Below are positions 33,231 through 46,447 of a DNA stretch of 64,000 nt, piece after piece. The DNA is taken from contig OX419336.1 in assembly GCA_948470475.1 (NCBI GenBank), positions 7,407,671 through 7,471,670 of the forward strand, in the 5' to 3' direction. This DNA comes from Galaxea fascicularis. Taxonomy: Eukaryota > Cnidaria > Anthozoa > Scleractinia > Euphylliidae. The translations under genes and the position numbers were made by a program. The notes under the pieces are model-generated. The model did not search any database and was not told the DNA's origin. It was given only the letters and a program-made list of their open reading frames with translations. Numbering within the stretch: the stretch's first letter is position 1; the number at the start of each line of letters is the position of its first letter.

Positions 33231-36200
33231 GCTCCCTTGCCCTGTCGTTCCAGTCACAGCTCGTCCTGAAAAGGACACCTTTGACTGCTATGTTCTTGTG
33301 TGCGAGAATCTTGACTGGGATAATTCCACATGGGAGTTCCTGAAAAGGCCAATCGAGAAAACAAAAAAGGTGCACTAAGTTGTTCATTCATTATTTTGTT
33401 TTATTATTATTTTATTTTATTTTATTTATTTTTAGATTTGTTTGTTTCTGATCTGTCCCATTTAATTGCTATACTCTACAGGTTGATGCAGCTGTTGGTG
33501 TTGATACTTTGCTGTTTAAATTTAACAAGACAGAAAAAGTGGTGGGTAATTCTTAATTTACAGGTACTTGAAGTCTGTGGTTATCTTAGTTTCAGTTGAA
33601 TGGTTACCGGTACACTGCTTTGTGTCGTTTTGTAGGTCTATGCCCCAACAGGGCCTGTGAACAGAGATTATGATGATGTGAGACGATATGGTGATGCTGC
33701 AGTGAAAGGAATCAAACGGCATGTATTTTCTTTCTTTCTTTTGTTTTTCTCTCTGTTCTTCCTTCTTTCTTTCATTTTCTCCCTCGCTAGATTGCAGATT
33801 ACCTGGCCCATTCATTTACACATATTGAATAACAATAGTCTCCATTGGATTATCCCTCGTTCTTCAAAAGCTTCTGACAATTATGTAACTATATGACGGG
33901 CCAGGTATTAATATTGCTCCTTAATTGTCTCTTTCTTTTTTTTTTTGTCTTTCTTTCTTTACCTTCCTCCTTCTCTCTGAAATCTTTCTTTATTTCTTCA
34001 GATCTTTTCTTAGTTGTCTTAATTACTGTATATTTTATCTGATCATTTGACATAGGGCTTTAAAGGCTGGCAGTCAGAGTCCACTTTTGGTCACCATTCC
34101 TGGAAAGACCTTCCCCAAAGCATGGTCTGTTTCATTGCTTGGAGCTCTTCATGAACTCTATGTGGTGAGTGACTAATTTACAATGTATACGAAAAGACAA
34201 CTTTCCATTGAAGTACACCTGGCACTTAGTATTACATGTAAGTTGTGTTAATTAATCCTTCCATATGTGTGCTTTTTATCAGACACAAGAGAACGAAAGT
34301 GTGATTATTTTTAATGTTTGAATGTTTTAATATTGAATTTATAATAAAATAAATTATCATTATTATTGTTATTATTATCAGGCATGATAATGTTATCGAT
34401 TTGATAATGAAAATTACAGGTAGAATCATATTAATATATATTAATTATAATTATAATATTCTTGTTATCTGTTGAATATTATATTTTGACCTGATGATGG
34501 TGTCATGAGGACACCGAAACGTTGTCTTAAATATAATTGTTATTATTACCATCATTATCACACAATAATCATAATGATGATGATAATAATAATAATAATA
34601 AATAATAGTAAATAATAACAATAATAATAATGATGATAATAATAATTATTATTATTACAGGGGTTTCATTAGAAGCCGGCAACCGGCGAAAATAGTCGCC
34701 TAGTTTGTCCGAATTTACCTCTCACCGCCGCCTACTTTGTCTAGATTTCACTAAAATGATTTTAAAAAATGAATCAGGTCGCCACTTACTTTAGCAAGCT
34801 CAGACGGCTATTTCAAAACTTATTGAAACCCCTGTTATTACTTCTAGTGGTAGTAATAACAATGTTGTCTTCCTCTTCTTTAGCCTCTTGAATTGCGAGA
34901 AGCATTTCCAGACAAGCAACAGAAAGTCGACAAGCTTGGAGTAGCTGTGCTTGATGATGTGAGTTTTTAAAAAGGCAGCTGGCGTAGATGTTGCCAATCA
35001 GCATCTACATTTTATTTAGTCAGTACTTTCTGACATTTGAAAAACCACTCTTTGGCTAGGACTGTTTCTTCAATTTTGCTAGGATGGGATGTGTGCTGGC
35101 ATCCTTCTCATAAATACTTTGTTTACTTAGTGGTTTAATTGATGTTGACTTGTTTTTGTTGATGTTGTCCTCATGAATACTGTGAGGACCTCAAATATTT
35201 TGTGTTAATTGAAATTATGTGGTTCCAGAGAATACCCCCCATACCCCACCATAGAGGGTTTTTGGTCCCCCCCCCACCTGCATTCCCCCCTCCCCTCTTC
35301 CTGCACCCCTCGAAAAATTACAATGTAAGCCATGGCTACACAAGCAATTTTTTGCTTCTGATAGTGATGCGATTTTTTCTAAATTTGTGGCGTCACCAGC
35401 ATGCGGTGAACATAACACATGTAGCCACACCCTCGTGCAAGTGTTGCGATGGCAATAGCTAAAAAATAGCAGAAACAAAATTGTGAGAAATTCAATGAGT
35501 TTTAAACTCATCAGCAATAGATGAGGTTGGGGGATGGTGCTTATACGGATGGTGGGAAGGAAAGCGGACGAGCTGAGAGCCAAGGTAACCATGGCAACCC
35601 TGTGAGCGGCAACCACCATCCAGCACCGTCACACTGACTAGGAAATCAGTGGAGATAAGCTGACACATACCTACATCGGCGGGAAAGGGGTGGGGGGCAG
35701 AACGACACGAAGGCTTCGCAAAAGCAACACGAATAATTGCACAATGAGTCTCAGAAATCTGAGCCCTGTAAATACCCAGAACCCTGCCACTTACCAGGCT
35801 GCCCCGCAGCAGGTCTGAGCCGCCATGAAGAAGACCGCTGCCTGCATTGCCTCGATTTTAACTTCGCCTAAATTACATTTAGCCACATGAACTTTTTGCA
35901 ATAAAATCACACACTTTGTCACTCATGTAGCCACCACTGCATGCCGACAACGCAACAATTTCCAGGAAAAATCGCATCACCATCATCGCAAGCAAAAAAT
36001 CGCTCGTGCAGCTACAGCATTAGCTCTATACTTTTTTTAAAAAAACTTAACTTGTTTTTGCCACACCCAGCCCCCCCCTCCCTCCCCCTCCTTCCTTTGC
36101 CTTTAGAATTTCCATTAACCCTCTGTGGAGGGGGGGGAAGGGTATGGCACATTCAGATATTGTCAATGGTTGTGTTCTTAAGGTCCACCAATTATTAAAA

Positions 36201-39200
36201 TATGATTAATAATTAAATCGTGTGTAGAATTAGAAGAACTTGTAACTTACAGACCTCCATGCTTTCAGAGTTGCAATGTGGATTATGTCTGTGGCATAGA
36301 GTCTGGAAGGTATGTTTAATTAAAAAAACCTATTTAGTATACTATTTTCATGTTGTACAAAAATACAGAATTTTTACCTATTAGCTCTATGTAAAATTTG
36401 GTTTCTTCAACATTCTTTGGCTGCTGCGTGCTAAGTTTCGGAGTTTGCGACATGGTAATCAATTGAAAGTATTCCTCTTCATTAAATTTAACTACTGACA
36501 ATAATTATGCTTACCTGTAATAGTACCTGCATCTTAATGTAACATATGGCAAGTTTTTAGTTATAATTATTAACATTTTATTTATTTTCTGTAACTTAAT
36601 ACCTGTCAGGGCTGTCACTAATTTTTGAAGTACATGTAGGGGTGGTGGCATATACAAAAAAATAGCCTGGGATTTGAGTTGCTGTAGCGATGTCAACATG
36701 CTGGTTTTATATCAAAGTAGCTGGGGATATATCTCAAAATACAAGGGGGAAATCCCCGGCCCTCGGCCTTTGATGACAGCCCTGCCTGTGCATAGTCCTA
36801 CTAGGGTAGCCAAACTTAAGAAGGGTTTCCATTTCCTACAAAATTAATTCTGGATTACTCCTAGAATGCTAATCAATTTTTTTTTTGCCCAATGTATATA
36901 TACATTCAAAGGTGACAGACTGCAAAATAATAAATGTTGCTTCTAAAAATATTTTAATGCAATAACTGTTCATCAGAAGGATACCCAAAATGTGTGCAAT
37001 TCTACAATTGGTTTTGGCTCCATATGTTGTACAGCATTTTTTTAAGTTGAGTGCTGATAATAATTTATGATCACTCTCAAGCACTGTTTGCAAGGAGAAA
37101 CATTTGCTGGAAGAGTCAATTCTCAGCTATACTGTTTAGAAGCCACTGAGCTCCATAGAACACATAACATTATATTATAACTGAATACTTTATGTTAAGG
37201 ACACTGCATGCATTCTGATTGGGAAAACAATTTTGTTTTGATATGGTTAAGTTTGTTGAGATGCTATGGATGTGTTTCACCTCAAACAGGTTTGTTTGTC
37301 GTGACATTGGTGGATCTGATCCTGAAAGAATGGCAGCGCCTCGTGTGGAAGAGTACATTACAGAGCTATTTGGCGGTTCATCTGGTGTCAAGGTATGCAG
37401 CTGGTTGGCTGTTCATAAATCATTTTGATAAACTTGTGTCACTCTTCACACATGGTTTTACAAAGGTTATTAAAAGCACCAAGCAAGAATGAAATTTGAG
37501 CGACTATAGTCACTCAACAATAACACTATAAGTTATGTATTACGAAATATTAATATTTTGAAACATGACGGAACCCTAAAATTTAGGGTTAATGTTCCAC
37601 CTGACTACAGATTTGGTCACTTATAGCCGGAAAAAGATTTAACCAAGATATGACGATGAACTCACTGATCATGAACAGACTTCAGCTTAGGATTACTATA
37701 AACTTTGGTTTCAGTTGTTTAACTTTTTGGTTGAAAGTTTCTTTCACTTTTTGGTTAAGTTTGAATCTTGGGTTAGTGTTAATTGGTTTTGAATGACCAA
37801 ACCCAGAGCAGTTGTCCCCTGAGTTGGGACATGTACATTTGTTGTAAAAAATTTGTTTGTAATATTTATGTTTGTTCAATATTTAGGTGACAGTTACTAA
37901 AGATGTCAAGGAGTTTGAAACAAAGTACCCATTGTATGAAGCAGTTAACAGGTGTGCGAGAGGTAAGGCTGCTTCATTCTCACTTCAATTGTTTAATGAC
38001 TCAATTATTTTGTTCCTCAGCTGTTTTCTTATTAGTTTGTATGAATGAAATTTGTTTTATGCTTAATGTTAGTAAGTGTTAATGTTTGATGTCAATATTA
38101 TTACCTACACTAGTTGTTGATAGACATACTGGTAGAATAATTGACCTGGAGTATGTTGGAGAGGGAAAAACAGAAAAAAATGTTTTCCTGGTCGGAAAGG
38201 TGAGCAAAGTTAATTATTGTCACCATAGGTCATTTTGTTTTCTTATTTGTTCCATTCAGAAATAACATAAAGGGGTGCTAGTAAAACTAATAATATCATG
38301 AGTGACAAATTACTCCTTAATTTTGACACGAAATTTCAGAGTTAATTCATAATTTCAGATGTGAAATTACAAAATTGCCATATGGCAACGTTTTGTGCCA
38401 AGATGGCGCTGCAGGTTCAAAGATGTTGTGGATGTGCTTACGAGCTCTTTAAGTTTTAACTTTGTACATTTTCGCGTGAATTTCATCTAGCCCAGTTTGC
38501 TTTGCATGGTTATATGATGAACTTTAAGCGACAATTTATACTTCAAAAACGTGTTAACATGAAGACAGATACACAAATGGCCGCAATTGGATTTTAGGCG
38601 CATTTTACAGAGGCGCCGTTTTCAGTTCATTCATGACGAATTATAGCGAATCATGTAACAAAGATTTGACAGTTGACTCAACTTTGAAACATTTTGTAAA
38701 CAGCAAGAAGGTTTTCAAAGGGCTTTTTGTCGAAAAATTAAAAAAATTGTGAACTTTAGTCAAAAGTATGCTTTAAACATTTCAATGCGTGGAGTTCTCG
38801 ATAAAATAAACAAGTCAAAAACCCACGATAATGAGCGTAATTTGTCACCCAAGATATTAAAAGGTAATCAAATGGTATACTCGTGAAATTAGGGAATAAT
38901 TTCACTTGCGTTTTTGTCCAAATTCTAACAATTTCCCGAGCCTTTACAATCATCACCATTTGATTACACATACTAATGCAAGGTAACATCAAAAGATAGA
39001 AGATTACAAAATGCATGAAATACATGAAAATAGAATGGGGTAGGGCATGATGTACACAGTGAAAACTAATTAGTGCCCTGAATAACATTAAATTATTAAA
39101 TATCAATGTAGCTCATTGTGTATGATGAACACATCAGCACACATGCACACACACAACACAATTACATCATCATTGGCACCAAATAGAGCTGGAGGAATTG

Positions 39201-39404
39201 TTAATGGATGTCAATAATATTTTCAGAACTTGAAAAATCATGATATATTGAAAGAGGAACTGATGAGTTACCACAGGACAACTCAAATCGTACTCAAAAA
39301 TCTTTGGCGACAGTTATGATCATGGTATATTTAACAATTAGACCCTTTGCCCGCAAGGGCTACGGGTCAATAGCCCATGAGGCGAAGCCTCATGGGCTAT
39401 TGAC

Positions 39405-39438
<34 letters not shown>

Positions 39439-39558
39439 TAGTATCACCCAACTGGTCGGACAGAAAAGGCAATAATAAAGTTAGCAAATGCAAGTTAAAG
39501 AAATATTTTTTTGGGAATAAAACGAAAGAAAGTTTAACGCTCGATTGCTACTAGTAGC

Positions 39559-39596
<38 letters not shown>

Positions 39597-42500
39597 GTTG
39601 GGTGATACTAATTAATATTAGGTCCAGCCTAATTGTCTTCAGCTTTTAACAATAACCTCAAACTGTAAACTTGCAGACAACACAAAAATGCCATCTAATA
39701 TGAATCATTTTTTACATTTACAAAATACCATCTAATATGAATCATTGTTTACATCAAGTATAAGAGAGTGAATTAATACTCATCTCACACATTTCCCTTA
39801 ATGCAGGGTGTTACCTATGACACTGGAGGTGCTGACATCAAGGCTGGTGGAGTCATGGCTGGAATGAGCAGGTAATGATTTCAACCTTTGAGAGACTGAT
39901 TTACATGTGCAGTCAAAATAATGGTGCATCTTTAGTGGTAAATTCCTTTTTTTTCACCCAGCCCTTCAGTTAATGTTGATCAGATTATGTATGATCCATA
40001 CATATAAGTAATTTTCAGGTTACAGTAATTCTGATCATTATTTTTTTCTAACAATTCATCTTGTTTTAAGGGACAAATGCGGTGCAGCAGCCGTGGCAGG
40101 GTTCTTTCAGGTGTGTTGTATGTTTCCCTGACATCTTACCAGTTAAAACTGTAGCAATAGGCCTTATACATGCATGTTTATGTCAAACTACTTAACTTCA
40201 CCACCAAGCATTGCTTTCAAATTTCAAACTTGCGAATTTCAAACCTGTGTATGCATGTCCAGAGAATGGGACAAAACCTAGTGCAAACAAGGCTTGGTGG
40301 TGAATTTTGATCACCTGACATAATCCTGCATAAGGCCTATTCAATTAGCTGTGCAAAACTTGCCTCTGATACAGGCAGATAAACAGCATTTACTAGTAAG
40401 TCAGTTGTGACCCATGCAAAAATGTATGGGTGATCACATGTGTGATCACACTTTAAAAGTGTGATATAAGTGCGATTCTTGAAATCACTCTTTATCACAC
40501 TTTTAATCACACTTCGGGAGCTTTGTGCAAGTCATGCATGCATGGTCAATAAATTTAGCAATATAATTCATAGCATATATCAAAGTTCCAGAACTTTATT
40601 ATTTCCAGTGAGCTGCAATATGTAATTTGTTTTCAATAAATAGATTAAACTATCTATTGTGAATGGTATCTGTCTAAAAGCCACAACTATTATTTAATAA
40701 GTAAACACCATTCAGCATTACAGACTACAGATATTTTTATTAATGAAACATGTCAGTCTGTGCAATCATTTTGTCATACAAAGTCAAAAGCAATACTGAA
40801 CACAAAGAGTAAGCACTTTTATTTTTACTTGTCAAGACTCTGGCAAAACTGAAGCCAAAAGGAATCAAAGTGCTTGGAACAATGGCCATGGTGCGCAACA
40901 GCGTTGGAGGAGGTAACTACCGCAAGATTTAATTTGGAATGGTATATAAGAATTTAAATTCTCATTTATTGTCCCTCCACATTTGCTACAAAAGTAGTGG
41001 GAAAACCTTTAATTTAATAACATCAAGCAAATAAATCTTGTGTGATTCCTTCCTTAATTCTCATGACCATGCTGTTTTATAAAGTTTTGATATTACAGGG
41101 ACAAAGGCTGATCAGACCTTATTAGCCTGATCACTGATAAGCCCTAATTAAAGGGTTGAGGTAACATGTCACTATACAAGTAGTTTTTTATCTGTAGAAT
41201 GTTATGTTGCTGATGAGATCATCACCTCTGCTGCTGGGACAAGGGTGCGAGTTGGCAACACTGATGCTGAGGGGCGTATGGCCATGGCTGACGCTCTTCA
41301 CCACATGAAATTGAAGGTAATGGACTCTGGAGCTTCAATACCAGTGATAGCTTTATGAAAATGCAGGTACTTCTAAAGCTGTTTACCTTTTTTATGATGT
41401 TACAACTTGAAACAATTTCATCATAAGTACAAACACAATTTGTCTTTGGTTTTTGCCTGAAAAACTGTAAACTTGTGGAAAATCTCGGGGAGGACGTCAC
41501 TGCCAGAACTGGCATTGTAATTTCTTCACCCAGAGAGAGACTGCCTTCACAGTTATGGCAGAGAAGAGATCATGTGACGATTTTTTAAATAATTAATGTG
41601 CTATCTCTGATTTGATTTGATTTGATTTGATAGGCTAAAAATGAGGCCATTCCCACCCATCTTGTGACTATAGCAACACTCACTGGCCATGCAGTCATAG
41701 CTATGGGCCCTGCCTATTCAGTAAGTTGTATTGTATTGTGAATTAATTACTGATTGCAAATAACAAAGATCTGCCTGAGAAGTGTAAAAGCAAGGCTGTG
41801 CTCTAACAATCACAATCTTTAAACCCTGGTCGCCCAAAGGCAAAAGTGAGTCACCAGGGGCCACTGGGCTCTGCTGGAGCACAGCCCTGCAAGAGGGCAC
41901 AGCGCAACTGCTTATAGCTGGCGCTGTCTGCAGCACAGTGTGTATTTGAATCTTTTGCTGCTTGTTATGATTCTGCCTGCATCCACAATTCATCTCTTGC
42001 TTCTGGTGTTCCTATTTCCTCTTTCTTAAGGGGAGAGGGAATGTGTAAATGATGTAACTTACACTTTCAAGGTTCGCACGTGCCTTGAAAGTCCTTAACT
42101 TCAAAATAAAAATTCAAGGCCTTAAACGTCCTTGAAATTTGTTGTGAATTTTATCCAACAAAGCTGAGACGAAAATCGGCGCACTCCCTACTTTGAGTAT
42201 CTGATGTGGCATTTTATTGGCTTGATTTTGCCCCTCTTGGAGTCCTTGAAAAATGGAAAAATGGGTGATTGAAAGGCCTTGTAAAGTCATTGAATTTTTT
42301 GTTGAAAAAAGTGTATGAACTTGAACCTGAACTTAAGTCTGGAAGAAATATGGTCACATACCCAGGTTTCTTCTTACTGATGGCCATGACGGTAACAATG
42401 ATAATGATGATGATAGTAGTGGAGATGGTGGTGATGGTTATGGTTAAGATGAAGAGTAGGAGGAGGGGGGGGGGGGGAGGAGAAGGATTTTTGTTAGAAA

Positions 42501-44640
42501 CAAAGTGGCACATTAATACACCAACATATTTGGAAATTAAATAATCAATGCGTTAAAATTCAAACTAATAGGAAAGCAAAACGAAAACTGCATATATATA
42601 GCTGTTCATTGACGAGGGTGATAATTAGGTTGTAACTTACAATAGGAAGCCAAAGGGATGACGTGGTCCTGCTTTTATAAGCAGAAAATAACGCTGGAAT
42701 GCAATTTTACCGAAGTGTTATCTTTCTTTTTCTACAGATCGTGATGGACAATGGACCTGCAGCTGGTACTAAGTTTGCTCAGAGCATCCAAGAAGGTTAG
42801 TGGCTTATTGAGTACAGTTTAGACCGTGAGGTATGATTTTCTTAAAACGTGACCACGTTACTGGCTATTTGACTTTTAGAAGTAACACAGTAACTGCCAA
42901 CAGAAGTCAGCATTCAAAATAAAAAATATACTTCTTTTTGCAAAAGTCTTTCAGTTCTTGAACTAGGCTGGTTTATTAACGAACAGTTTTCTTCTACATC
43001 TAGCTGGACATGACATGGGGGACCCTTTTGAGATATCAACAATTCGCAGAGAGGTAAGTGCTTTCAGAATAACGCAGCAACTGTATGTCTTGATGGAACT
43101 GAAAATTTGAAAATGAGAATTTGAAAATCTTGAAAATTTCGGTTCTAGGCTAGGCTAGTCAGTGTTTTACCAATGTTTTCCAAAAGTTTAACTGACCTAA
43201 AGTTTTGATTTTAAAGGAGCTCTGTCATGCTTTTTCGGTCCGCTGTAAAATGCTTAAAGATGTCTTTAAGTCAGGGAAAACAAAAGATAATGAAGCAGTT
43301 AATTTGTTCGAGATTGTGTTGCTTCTGACTCAGACAAGACACTGTGTGCTTCAGTCAAGGAAAGCAAGGATAGAAATGGATTACATTTTGAAACCTAAAT
43401 TTTTCAAATTCTCGCAGTCATCTTGAAGCGTTGGCGAAAAATATACTATGGATGACTTTTCTGCAAAATATTGATAAGGAATGTTTCAGCAGAAGTAAAA
43501 GTCATTAAGTAGCATTCCTGTACTGTGTAGTTTTCGCCGGAAAACAGCAAAACCCCTATGACAGAGCCCCTTTAACCTTATCGCTATGCTACCCGGAACG
43601 TATCTGTTAGTCAAATGTTGTGGTTCCTCATATTTGGCCGCTGAAGAAGACAAGAGGAATGAAACATTGCCCGGGCTGTCGATGACTTGCCTCCCATGCC
43701 GACCTTCTTAGCGCTTCGGTACGCGTCCCTCCTCTCTCGAACGTCTGCCGAACGAAACAGCTACTCCGCATATATGGCTAATGAAATGAAAATGAATTGC
43801 CTGTTTAAATAGTTTAATTCCTTCTTATTTCGTTTAGGACTACGAGTTTACAAATGCCTTGTCGGCGTATGCAGAAGTGCGGCAGTGTAACAACCAGCCT
43901 TCCAGCCGCACACCAAGAGGACACCAGTTCCCTGCTGCATTCCTAATCAGAGCTTCAGGATTAGACAAGGTTATTATGAGCAAATTGGTTTACCGTGGAA
44001 GTTCTATTAAGTCCTCCCCCTTCTCTCTATACCCCCCCCCCCGCCTTCCAATAAGGCCCCCGTTTGGAAATTAAATAAACCCCCGAGGCATAATAGAGCT
44101 TTTACGGTAGGAAATTCTTGAGGTTGGAGCACATTTTCCACTTGGATGATCCAGGGTTCCAGATTTCAGACCATTTCAGGGTGGTCTCACGTCAAAACCA
44201 TTTAAGGACAGTTACATAACCTGACAAATTAATGGACAATTTATGATGGTTTGGTGGAGGCAGTGGGAATTTGAACTGCTGGCACCCTTCCTTAAAAATA
44301 GGCCACGTGACAGGCGCTCGACTATCGGGGACAATTAAATCTGATCGTGCCATAATGTGGCTACACACTTCATGAAAGCCACATAAAAACGTGTCTGGAA
44401 CTCTGGAGAATGACCTTTGTAAGAATGCCAAACAATCAAACCTTTGTGTCCAAAATTTAGTGAGACGTGTTAATATGCCCTGTTTGTTTCTTTCCTTTGT
44501 TTTAGCATGGAATTGACTCAGACCAACCTATTCGTTACTCCCATTTTGATATTGCTGGATCCAGTGGTGTATTCCCACAAGTTCCAACTGGAGCTCCAGT
44601 GGTTGCCATGGTAGCACATTTCCTGAACGACCATTTCTGA
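33231..44640 (+). CDS. M17 leucyl aminopeptidase (W07G4.4-like), 5' exon not found
   Basis: Metal-dependent cytosolic aminopeptidase that removes N-terminal residues from peptides. Eighteen exons were read: 33231-33369, 33482-33541, 33636-33718, 34056-34164, 34884-34958, 36269-36309, 37290-37392, 37887-37962, 38114-38199, 39807-39871, 40071-40110, 40837-40912, 41198-41316, 41634-41720, 42738-42795, 43004-43053, 43838-43969, 44506-44640. They join in phase to about 510 residues; stop TGA at 44638. The M17 active site is intact: GKGVTYDTGGADIK (Lys and Asp metal ligands, catalytic Lys), MSRDK (Asp), and NTDAEGR (Asp and Glu ligands, catalytic Arg), then TLTGHAVIAMG. Sequence flavour is nearest to the C. 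elegans W07G4.4 group. Intron 3 appears to use a GC donor. A short N-terminal exon is missing. AATAAA at 45121 is a candidate poly(A) signal. Introns carry several MITEs. Confidence 0.93.
33719..34055 (+). other. Probable GC-AG intron
   Basis: Reading-frame continuity (ATC AAA CG / G GCT TTA AAG) requires the exon to end at 33718, where the intron begins GCATGT; it ends CATAG. A GT lies 4 nt further on, but using it would break the frame. Confidence 0.65.
34491..34520 (+). ncRNA. Hammerhead-ribozyme-like core
   Basis: CTGATGA (34491-34497), a 6-bp stem GGTGTC/GACACC with loop ATGAG, then GAAAC (34516-34520): the order of conserved hammerhead elements. Penelope-like retroelements are known to carry such motifs at their ends. 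One extra T between CTGATGA and stem II, and no clear stems I/III, make activity doubtful. It lies in an aminopeptidase intron. Confidence 0.45.
34560..34657. repeat. AT-rich trinucleotide microsatellite
   Basis: Impure runs of AAT, ATG and ATT triplets in an aminopeptidase intron, leading directly into the MITE at 34658. Confidence 0.85.
34658..34834. mobile_element. hAT-like MITE (CAGGGGTTTC ends)
   Basis: 177 bp with inverted ends CAGGGGTTTCATTAG and TATTGAAACCCCTG, inside the aminopeptidase intron before exon 5. TTATTA occurs on both sides, but the flank is a microsatellite, so the duplication length is ambiguous. Confidence 0.65.
36607..36784. mobile_element. hAT-like MITE with 5-bp target duplication
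   Basis: 178 bp; inverted ends CAGGGCTGTCA and TGACAGCCCTG; CCTGT on both sides (36602-36606, 36785-36789). Intronic. Confidence 0.8.
39333..39437. repeat. Near-perfect hairpin, about 50-bp arms
   Basis: AACAATTAGACCCTTTGCCC leads into an almost uninterrupted complement ending GGGTCTAATTGTT, with only a GAA-type turn at the centre (GAGGC-GAA-GCCTC). Intronic; it abuts the next MITE. Confidence 0.85.
39441..39608. mobile_element. 168-bp MITE, TA target
   Basis: Inverted ends GTATCACCCAACTGGTCGGA and a right end reading GTCCACTAGTTGGGTGATAC, flanked by TA (39439-39440, 39609-39610). Intronic. Confidence 0.8.
43215..43571. mobile_element. 357-bp MITE, TTAA target
   Basis: Inverted ends AGGAGCTCTGTCAT and ATGACAGAGCCCCT, with TTAA on both sides (43211-43214, 43572-43575). 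Intronic. The 73-codon open frame within it is not a gene. Target choice matches the autonomous element at 5879-9117, though the ends differ. Confidence 0.85.
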
Positions 44641-45440
44641 ACACAGGGCCGGCAACTGATGGATGCATGTCTTATTTAGATTTAACTGGCCACTAGCACA
44701 GTGTGAAGGCTTTTGTAGCTTTGCAGTTTCTTAGCTTAGTTTTTCTCGGCGTGGCATTCTCGTTTGGCGTTTCCAGGTTTTGCTAATTTCTTTACAGCAC
44801 AACGGTGATTAGAAATACTAGCCTCTCTAATGACATGTGAGGAACAAAATCACAAGAATCAGCGATGACAAAACAAAACAAATCAAATCAATTCATCTCA
44901 TGAAGGAGGTAGACGTGGTCGTTTGAGGCAATTAATATAATTGACTACAAGTGCGCAGTTTGCAGAAAGAAATACGCAGGCGTTAGAGCCTGATAGTGCA
45001 CTCAGCTAAAGCGTTTTCTATCGAATTAATTAAGATGTAGCTGGGTAGACAATTTTAAAATAAATTCATAGGTAGGTAGTAACATGCAATAACGTGTTAA
45101 AACTGCAAGTGGCAGTAGGAAATAAAGACATTACAGCAAACAGAGTGTAGTCGTTAACAGTCTACGAAATCTTGATATCTTAGTTTCAGTCAGCAATCAC
45201 AAAGCACTGCATGGGCAAAAAAAAGCTGATGTCGAATCGGGTGTATGCAGAATGAGAGGCGAAGATTGTTTATAGCGTAACCTCAATATGACGAGGTCGG
45301 ACAAAACCCCTGCTGAAAGGAACGCGAGTTGGCGAAGACCAGACTTAGAAATTTTCCCCGATGTTGCAGGAAAGCCTGTTGCAGAAGCGTTTCGCACGTC
45401 ATGTTTTACAAGGTTATCGTCTGCATCATCCGCAGTTAGT
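44641..45440 (+). other. Aminopeptidase 3' UTR and intergenic
   Basis: AATAAA at 45121-45126, about 480 nt past the stop, is the best poly(A) candidate. No other feature found. Confidence 0.45.
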
Positions 45441-45557
45441 AACCAGGGGCTGGTTCCTGAAAGGTGTAATAACTCTATTCCAGGGATAAATAACTTAATA
45501 AGGCACATTTATCCCTGGAATAGAGTTATTACACCTTTCAGGAGCTGGCCCCAGGGA
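45441..45557. mobile_element. Hairpin MITE (CCTGAAAGGTGTAATA family)
   Basis: Arms CCTGAAAGGTGTAATAACTC... and the complement ending TTACACCTTTCAGG, extended outwards by GGGGCTGGT/AGCTGGCCCC. The loop is about 15 bp. It is adjacent to a diverged relative of the 3597-3961 TA family at about 45558-45890. Confidence 0.8.
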
Positions 45558-46038
45558 GTTAAAGCAACGATTGCGGCAACGACAACGCCACAGAACAATG
45601 GAAAATGAAAATTGATCGAGCCAGTGCACATAGTGGTAGTACATTTTTTTGCCGCAGTCTGCAAAACAGCTACGTGAACTGAGCACGCAACAGTGAATGT
45701 TTCATTCTTAATTTTTTCTTCAAGGCCGTTCGTACCAGTCCAGTTAATATCGGATACTTCGCACTTTGTACAACTTGAACGAGATGGAATAATCGCAAAT
45801 ACCGCAAAGTTATATTTGAAGCGACGTTTTCGTTGCCGTACCCTGCTGTACTCGTCGCTAAAACTTTCTGGTGTTGTCACTTCTGCTTCTGGTCTACACT
45901 CTGTTATCCCCAGAAAGCTGAAAGAGCCAGTCCTTGGCGAAACGCTTGCTTATATACTGATTATAACGACGACAGAGATAGAGGCCTTCACATGACAAAT
46001 GTTGCGTTCTCTTTGAGTTTTTCGAGCAACTTCGTATA

Positions 46039-46205
46039 GAGCGTTTTCACTCACGTGACCAGCAGCCATATTGGTTTAATGAAACAAAAGGAAGTTTTTG
46101 CATAGAGTTCAATTCTCACAGGGTTAGCCTGGTACACCAATATGGCCGCCTTTCTTTTGTTTTGGTACACCAACATGGCCGTCGTGACGTCATGTGAAAA
46201 CGCTC
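46039..46205. mobile_element. MITE with GAGCGTTTTCACTCACGTGA ends, copy 1
   Basis: 167 bp with TA on both sides (46037-46038, 46206-46207). Right end reads GACGTCATGTGAAAACGCTC. This intact copy shows what the interrupted copy 2 looked like before insertion. Confidence 0.85.
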
Positions 46206-46447
46206 TATTCATCAGCCAACCTGTCAAATCACTCGGTGAAGCAGTCACTGTTCAAAATCTATGATTGAAACAGAGACATGTGTAACTGGTCTGATCCAAA
46301 TTTGCATTTCGACCAAAATTTGTTCGAGAGGCACCTATATACAACGCGGGTAGTAAGTCACTTTGCTCCTCTGCCCGGCTTTAGATGAGTGGAGTTGAAG
46401 GGAGGACTCTCGAAAATAGGAGGTGGAGAAAGCGTGGCACCATTATA

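Noticed and set aside
40430..40515. TGATCACA/TGTGATCA palindromic cluster
   Set aside because: Short imperfect palindromes without definable ends; left as unassigned intronic sequence.
42214..42544. Frames on both strands near 42400
   Set aside because: Arise from GATGATG/GGTGGTG simple repeats and a poly-G run in an intron.
43205..43426. 73-codon frame
   Set aside because: Lies wholly inside the TTAA MITE at 43215-43571.
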